NCBI RefSeq assembly: GCF_040706555.1
Contig: NZ_JAPDRH010000002.1
Span: 992,001 to 1,056,000, forward strand
Length of the DNA stretch: 64,000 nucleotides
Reading direction: 5' to 3'
From: Lentisalinibacter salinarum
Lineage (GTDB): Bacteria; Pseudomonadota; Gammaproteobacteria; Steroidobacterales; Woeseiaceae
The notes below the pieces were generated by a model. The model had not been told where the DNA came from and searched no databases. It saw only the letters and a program-made list of their open reading frames with translations. The first letter of the stretch is position 1; every line of letters begins with the position of its first letter. Below, one piece after another: positions 59,397-64,000 of the stretch. Both the position numbers and the translations under genes were made by a program.

Positions 59397-60062
59397 TCAG
59401 TGCCGGGTGCCGGGCCGGCTGTCGGAGAGCGGCTCGATGCCTTCGCGGCGCAGCAGTGCCTCGGCCCGCTGGCTGCCCGTCTTCAGCCATACCTCGTAGA
59501 GCCGGAGGATGTCACGGTCCTGGCTCGTGCGTGCCGATTCGCTGACCTCGTTCAGCACGTCCACCATGACCTGGAACTTGCGCGCGAGCTCCCCGAAGAT
59601 CGCCGAGAAGGCCCGGCCGCGTATGCTGCCGCGCATCTCATCGGACAGGGAGCCGTAGGCGCTGCCGCCCATGTAGATGTAGTAGTCCAGATCCACCAGC
59701 TTCTCGGCCAGGCTGTCGGCGAAACAGCCGGCGATGAACAGGGCCACGTCGCCGAGACGCTGCAGAGCGAACTGGCGTTCCTCCAGCGTCGGCGCGTCGA
59801 CGGCGTCGCGCATCATGAAGGCCAGCGGCTTCAGCCCGTAGTGGCCGCCGGCGTCCTCGTACAGTGCCTCGGAGCGCGAATACAGGGTGAGCAGGTTGAC
59901 GACGTAGTGAGTGGCATGAGGGTCGATCTCCACCGACTGGCGGGAGACCACTTCCTCGATGCTCTCGTGGAAATATTGCTGCAGGTTGCTGACCGGGATG
60001 ACGGTACCCCGGCCGTCCAATCGCTGCTCGGGGCTGAAGCCCCTCCTACCCCTTTTTTGCAT
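59397..60062 (-). CDS. Hypothetical protein with REP-encoded N terminus
   Basis: A 221-residue soluble protein. The ATG at 60062 has AGGAGG 8 bases upstream. Codons 3-13 (KRGRRGFSPEQ) are made by a REP element. Conserved-looking body: VSNLQQYFHESIEEVV, HATHYVVNLLTLYSRSEAL, GDVALFIAGCFADSLAEK, YYIYMGGSAYGSLSD. No known domain; mainly helical, no membrane segment. It forms a two-gene unit with the following gene. Confidence 0.72.
   Translation of the reverse strand: MQKRGRRGFSPEQRLDGRGTVIPVSNLQQYFHESIEEVVSRQSVEIDPHATHYVVNLLTLYSRSEALYEDAGGHYGLKPLAFMMRDAVDAPTLEERQFALQRLGDVALFIAGCFADSLAEKLVDLDYYIYMGGSAYGSLSDEMRGSIRGRAFSAIFGELARKFQVMVDVLNEVSESARTSQDRDILRLYEVWLKTGSQRAEALLRREGIEPLSDSRPGTRH
60029..60049. 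repeat. REP unit inside coding sequence
   Basis: On the coding (minus) strand GTAGGAGGGGCTTCAGCCCC, codons about 5-11 of the gene at 59397-60062. The hairpin would lie 13-33 bases after the start codon. Confidence 0.85.
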
Positions 60063-60574
60063 GCGCCACACCTCCTCGACTCGCGCGAGCACGATATCGG
60101 CCGGCCTGGCGAATGAACTCCACGTCCACTTCGCACAGAGGTGTGCGCAGGGCCTGAGCGAAGGCTCATCCCCCGAGCCAACCGCGCAATCCCAGTTTCG
60201 GTCCGAAACCGGGCGGTTGTCGTGACCGGCTTCACGTCTGCCCCCCGTGACAGCGTGAAGGGATTCACAGTTCCGGTCGCCGTAACCGCCTTTATATTAA
60301 TCAGAGCCCGCCGGCGGACGTCAATAACTCCGTACGAGCGCCTTCAGGCCCGATCCGGCTTTCTTCTGGCGTTGGCCTCGCCATCGACTGGGGCGGGCCC
60401 GTAGCCGCGAGGTCTGGCACCGGTCAGTCAGCGCTACTGACTGGCAGCGCCTTCACGCCACCGCGAGGCGGCCGTCCTGCCGGGGTATCCATCGCCGCGA
60501 CCTTTTGTCGGGAGCAAGATGGATACCCCCCGCAGGGCGGCCATAAAAGAAGGGGATCGGGCCTGAAGGCCCTC
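60063..60574. other. 512-bp gap without a gene
   Basis: No convincing coding region. It holds the promoter candidate at 60294-60324, REP units and copy 2 of the composite palindrome. A GC-rich dyad around GTCAGTCAGCGCTACTGACTG (60423-60443) lies in the composite. Confidence 0.7.
60294..60324 (-). promoter_or_regulatory. Possible promoter of the unknown gene pair
   Basis: On the minus strand TTGACG (60319-60324), 17 bases, then ATTAAT (60296-60301), overlapping TAATAT (60294-60299). It lies about 230 bp ahead of the ATG at 60062. Confidence 0.3.
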
Positions 60575-60578
60575 CTAC
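60338..60578. repeat. Composite REP element, copy 2 (inverted)
   Basis: A REP unit (GCCTTCAGGCCCGATCC), a variable spacer, then a palindrome with arms GGGGTATCCATC (60482-60493) and GATGGATACCCC (60518-60529), and an inverted REP (60555-60578) whose TAG is the stop codon of the amidohydrolase gene. The 24-base loop is the exact reverse complement of the loop in copy 1. Confidence 0.85.
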
Positions 60579-61876
60579 ATTTTTCGTGAGCGCATGAAAT
60601 CCAGCGTGAGCCCGGTGAGGAGTTCCACGCCCGTCACCAGCGCGCTCTCGTCCACGTAGAACAGCGGCGAGTGGTTGGAGGGTGCGGTCATCGGGTCCTC
60701 ACCCGGCGGGGTGACACCCAGGAACAGGAACAGGCCGGGCGTGCGCTGCGCGTAGTAGGAGAAGTCCTCGGCACCCGTGATCAGCGGCGACTCGATCACT
60801 CGGCCCTCGCCGGCGACGCGCACCACGGTATCGAGCATGTCATCGGTGAGTTCCGGATCGTTGACCGTCACCGGATAACCGAGGTCGATGGTGGTCTCCG
60901 CCGTCGCCCCGTAGCTCTCCGCCGTGAGCCGTGCGGTGCGCTCCAGCTTCTCGTGGATGGACTTGCGGATGTCCATGTCGAAGTTGCGGATGGTGCCGAT
61001 CAGCGTCACTTCGTCGGGGATGATGTTGTTGCGGATGCCGCCCTCTATGACACCGAAGGAGAGCACCGCCGGCGCTGCGGTGATGTCCACCTGCCGGCTG
61101 ACGATGCTCTGGGCCGCGGTGACGATCTGCGATGCAACGACGATCGGATCGACGCCGCCCCACGGACGCGAGCCGTGGGTCTGGCGGCCGCGCACCACGA
61201 TCTCGAACCGGTCCGCGCTCGCCATCGCCGGGCCGGCCCGGTAACCGACCATGCCTGCCGGCAGCATGGAGGTAACGTGCAGGCCGAATACGGCCTCGGG
61301 CGTACGCTCGTCGAAGATGCCCTCTTTCAGCATCAGCTCGGCGCCGCCTTCCTCGCCCTCCGGCGCGCCTTCCTCGGCCGGCTGGAAGATGAACATCACG
61401 GAACCGGGCAGCTCGTCGCGTACCGCCGTCAGCGCGCGGGCGGCCCCGAGCAGCATGGCCATGTGGGTGTCATGGCCGCAGGCGTGCATCACGCCCACCT
61501 CGCGGCCCCGGTAGGTGCCCTTCGCTTGCGAGGCGAACGGCAGATCCATACGCTCGGTGACCGGCAGGGCGTCCATGTCCGCCCGCAGCGCCACCAGAGG
61601 CCCGGGCTTGCCCCCCTCGAGATGCGCAACGATCCCGGTGTGGGCGATACCGGTCTCCACCTCGAGACCCATGGCACGGAGCTCCTCGGCCACCTTCTTC
61701 GCGGTCTCGAACTCCCGGTTGCTGAGCTCCGGATGCTCGTGGAAATGGCGCCGCCACTCGATCACCTGGGCCTCGGCGGCCCGTGCCTCGCCCTTCAGCG
61801 TGTCGGCGAGATCCGCGCTCGCCAGAGCGGGCGCGAAGGCGATGAGCGAAAGCATGAAGAGTCGGTTTCGGTGCAT
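60575..61876 (-). CDS. M20-family amidohydrolase, exported
   Basis: A 433-residue metallopeptidase of the M20D (amidohydrolase, IAA-amino acid hydrolase/carboxypeptidase) group. Signal FMLSLIAFAPALASA; metal and catalytic residues in VALRADMDALPV, GVMHACGHDTHMAML, FQPAEEGAPEGEEGG, and GLHVTSMLPAG; dimerisation domain in the middle (GRQTHGSRPWGGVDPI); late TGAEDFSYYAQ. It hydrolyses N-acyl amino acids in the periplasm. Start at 61876 after GGGGGACCGATACC. Its stop TAG lies in a REP unit. Confidence 0.92.
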   Translation of the reverse strand: MHRNRLFMLSLIAFAPALASADLADTLKGEARAAEAQVIEWRRHFHEHPELSNREFETAKKVAEELRAMGLEVETGIAHTGIVAHLEGGKPGPLVALRADMDALPVTERMDLPFASQAKGTYRGREVGVMHACGHDTHMAMLLGAARALTAVRDELPGSVMFIFQPAEEGAPEGEEGGAELMLKEGIFDERTPEAVFGLHVTSMLPAGMVGYRAGPAMASADRFEIVVRGRQTHGSRPWGGVDPIVVASQIVTAAQSIVSRQVDITAAPAVLSFGVIEGGIRNNIIPDEVTLIGTIRNFDMDIRKSIHEKLERTARLTAESYGATAETTIDLGYPVTVNDPELTDDMLDTVVRVAGEGRVIESPLITGAEDFSYYAQRTPGLFLFLGVTPPGEDPMTAPSNHSPLFYVDESALVTGVELLTGLTLDFMRSRKM

Positions 61877-61955
61877 GGTATCGGTCCCCCGGCAGTCTCT
61901 GCCCGAATTCGGCAACAGGCCGCCTAGTCTACCAGCGAGCGCCGGCAGCGGAGCC

Positions 61956-64000
61956 TCACCACATGCCGCGCAGTCTGCCGGCCACGTCGATGCGCCGGTC
62001 GCTCGTGCCGAGGCCACCGCCGTCTCCCGTGCCGGGAGCGGCATGGAACACGGGTTCCAGCGTGCCGAGCACCCGCTCGGTGAGGAAGCGGCTGCGCGCA
62101 CCGTAGACGTGGCGGTCGCCGTGGCGGTGCTGCTGGGTCACGTGGTAGCGCAGCGGCGCGATCAGGTGCAGGTCGCGTTTCGCCCGGGTCATGGCCACGT
62201 ACAGCAGCCGGCGCTCCTCCTCGATGAGCTCGGGGCTCGCCGTGGAGAATTCGGAGGGGAAGCTGCCGTCGGAGACATTCAGGATGAACACCGAGTCCCA
62301 CTCCTGGCCCTTGGCCGAGTGCACCGTCGACAGGATCAGGTAATCCTCGTCCAGCAGCGGGTCGCCGGACAGATCGCCGGTGGACTGGGGCGGGTCGAGC
62401 GTGAGCTCGGACAGGAACCGCTCCCGGGTGGTGTACTTGCCGGCGACCCGTTCCAGGTGCTCCAGATCCGCCGACCGGGGCTCGGCGGCATCGTACAGCC
62501 GCTCGAGGTGCGGCTGGTACCAGCGGCGCACCTCCGACACCTGCGACTGCCAGACCCCCGCCGCGGGCTGCCCGGCCAGCGAGCGCATCAGGGCGGCCAG
62601 CGCCGGCCAGTCTTCCCTGGCAGCGGCCGGCGGGCGGAATGCGGACAGCGCCGACAGTGAATAGTCGGCCGCCGCCACGTGCTCGTAGCAGCGCCCGGCG
62701 TGGGCCGGCCCCATGCCCTCCAGCAGTTTCAGCACCCGGAATGCCGCCACCCGGTTCTTCGGGTTGTCGGCCCACTTCAGCACCGCGAGCATGTCCTTGA
62801 CGTGGGCGGACTCCAGAAACTTGAGGCCGCCGTACTTCACGTAGGGGATGTTGCGGCGGACAAGTTCCAGCTCGAGCCGGTCGCTCGAGTGCGCGCCGCG
62901 GAACAGCACGGCCTGCTGCTTCAGCTCGAGGCCCGCCTCCCGGTTCGCCAGCACCCGGCTCACCACGTAATCGGTCTCCGCGTCCACGTCTTCCACCGTG
63001 ACGTAGCAGGGCCGGCGCCCGGAGCCCTGCTCCGACCAGAGCTGCTTGTCGTACTGCGCCGCGCCCTCGGCGATGAGCGCGTTGGCGGCATCCAGTATCG
63101 GCTGCAGCGAGCGGTAGTTGCGTTCCAGGGTGACCACCCGCGCCGGCGGCACGTAGCGGTCGGGGAACGACAGGATGTTCTCCACCTCGGCGGCGCGGAA
63201 GGAGTAGATGGACTGGGCGTCATCGCCCACGACAGTGAGGCCCTCGCCACAGGGCTTGATGGCGTGGAGTATCTCGGCCTGCAATACGTTGGTGTCCTGG
63301 TACTCGTCGACCAGCACGTGATCGAAGCGTGCCCCGATGGCCGCCGCCAGCTCCGGGTCCGACACCAGGTGATACCAGTAGAGCAGCAGGTCGTCGTAGT
63401 CCAGCGCCTGGTGCTGCTGCTTGGTCTCGACGTAACGGCGGAAGAGCTCGCGGAGCTCCTGCTCCCAGTCGCCGCACCAGGGATAGGACGTGCGCAGGCA
63501 GTCGCCGATGTCTTGCCGGGCGTTGACGCAGCGCGAATAGATCGCGAGGCAGGTGTCTTTCTTCGGGAAACGCTTTGCCTTGGCGCTCAGGCCCAGCTCG
63601 TGGCGCACGAGGTCCATCAGGTCCGCCGCGTCGCCGCGGTCCAGCACGGAGAACGCGGGGTCCAGCCCGACGTTGCGGGCGTAGTGGCGCAGCAGCCGGT
63701 TGGCGACCGAGTGGAAGGTGCCGGACCAGGCGAATCGCACGGCCCGCGAGTCCTCGGCGAGCCGGAGCGAGCGGCGCACGATGGCCCGGGCCCGGCGCAG
63801 CATCTCCTCCGCCGCACGCCGCGTGAAGGTCAGCAGCAGGATGCGGTCCGGATCGACGCCCTCGATCACCAGGTTGGCCACCCGGTGGGCCAGCGTCATC
63901 GTCTTGCCGGTGCCGGCGCCGGCGATCACCAGCAGCGGTCCGGCGCGCAAACCGCCGCCCGCCGCGCGCTCGCCCCACGCCGCCGCCTCCCGCTGGGCCG
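61956..64000 (-). CDS. UvrD/Rep-family DNA helicase (5' end outside window)
   Basis: At least 681 residues; the start is beyond the right edge (frame is open to 64000, with QREAAAWGERAAGGL upstream of GPLLVIAGAGTGKT). Superfamily 1A helicase motifs: Walker A GAGTGKT, Ia LTFTRRAAEEM, II VDEYQDTN, III VVGDDAQSIYSFRAAE, IV ERNYRS, V STVHSAKGQEWDSVFI and VI LLYVAMTRAKRDL. Unwinds DNA 3'-5' with ATP. Shorter than UvrD. I would call it UvrD/Rep-like without a specific symbol. Confidence 0.92.
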   Translation of the reverse strand, partial: AQREAAAWGERAAGGGLRAGPLLVIAGAGTGKTMTLAHRVANLVIEGVDPDRILLLTFTRRAAEEMLRRARAIVRRSLRLAEDSRAVRFAWSGTFHSVANRLLRHYARNVGLDPAFSVLDRGDAADLMDLVRHELGLSAKAKRFPKKDTCLAIYSRCVNARQDIGDCLRTSYPWCGDWEQELRELFRRYVETKQQHQALDYDDLLLYWYHLVSDPELAAAIGARFDHVLVDEYQDTNVLQAEILHAIKPCGEGLTVVGDDAQSIYSFRAAEVENILSFPDRYVPPARVVTLERNYRSLQPILDAANALIAEGAAQYDKQLWSEQGSGRRPCYVTVEDVDAETDYVVSRVLANREAGLELKQQAVLFRGAHSSDRLELELVRRNIPYVKYGGLKFLESAHVKDMLAVLKWADNPKNRVAAFRVLKLLEGMGPAHAGRCYEHVAAADYSLSALSAFRPPAAAREDWPALAALMRSLAGQPAAGVWQSQVSEVRRWYQPHLERLYDAAEPRSADLEHLERVAGKYTTRERFLSELTLDPPQSTGDLSGDPLLDEDYLILSTVHSAKGQEWDSVFILNVSDGSFPSEFSTASPELIEEERRLLYVAMTRAKRDLHLIAPLRYHVTQQHRHGDRHVYGARSRFLTERVLGTLEPVFHAAPGTGDGGGLGTSDRRIDVAGRLRGMW

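Overview
The window is GC-rich, densely coded chromosomal DNA from a gammaproteobacterium. Signs of this are the REP-type palindromes, a TonB-dependent receptor of the type common in marine and soil gammaproteobacteria, Fe-superoxide dismutase, DUF748 and DUF4136 envelope proteins and a NapC-like cytochrome. I cannot name the genus. There is no phage, transposase, rRNA or CRISPR array. Apart from the helicase gene cut by the right edge, all genes look intact.

Layout. 0-9.9 kb: a b-type cytochrome, tRNA-Ala(CGC), and a tight minus-strand block of envelope and hypothetical genes (DUF748, membrane proteins, a HAD phosphatase, a beta-barrel-like protein, DUF6940), then DUF6498 and an HD hydrolase. 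10-20.3 kb: a nitroreductase-like oxidoreductase, a PhoD phosphatase, then a co-oriented set of carotenoid/stilbene oxygenase, tannase-like esterase and TonB receptor, and a cyclopropane fatty acid synthase. 20.5-23.2 kb: coupled methionine aminotransferase and omega-amidase, then a CPBP protease. 23.3-29.3 kb: a seven-gene minus-strand operon that pairs a MotA/ExbB-like and a MotB-like channel subunit with two lipoproteins, a SPOR-like protein and a lytic transglycosylase. It looks like an ion-driven cell-envelope machine that I do not recognise as a named system. 29.4-35.7 kb: an MmgE/PrpD protein and a 2-oxoacid:ferredoxin oxidoreductase (alpha, beta and an Fe-S flavoprotein), with a REP cluster in each gap. 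36-43 kb: a nitrilase homologue that seems to have lost its catalytic Cys, two tandem small cytochromes c with matching upstream repeats, a HemN/HemW-like radical SAM enzyme, an 11-haem c/b fusion of CbcL architecture and a six-haem NapC/ImcH-like cytochrome. 43-57 kb: metabolic and proteolytic genes (SDR, acyl-CoA ligase, dihydroorotase-like enzyme, prolyl aminopeptidase, OppA-like protein coupled to an acetylpolyamine amidohydrolase, M16 protease, IlvA, SodB, periplasmic methyltransferase). 57-64 kb: a class II aldolase, a secreted hypothetical protein, a pair of unknown genes, an M20 amidohydrolase and a UvrD-type helicase.

About a dozen palindromic elements carrying GGCCTTCAGGCCC or GGGGCTTTAGCCCC cores are scattered through gene gaps. 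Four genes end on the TAG inside such an element, one gene carries an element inside its first codons, and two copies of a larger composite element lie 47 kb apart in inverted orientation. The strongest leads for new biology are the channel/transglycosylase operon, the CbcL/ImcH-like cytochrome island with shared GCTGAA direct repeats, and the interplay of the repeats with coding ends.
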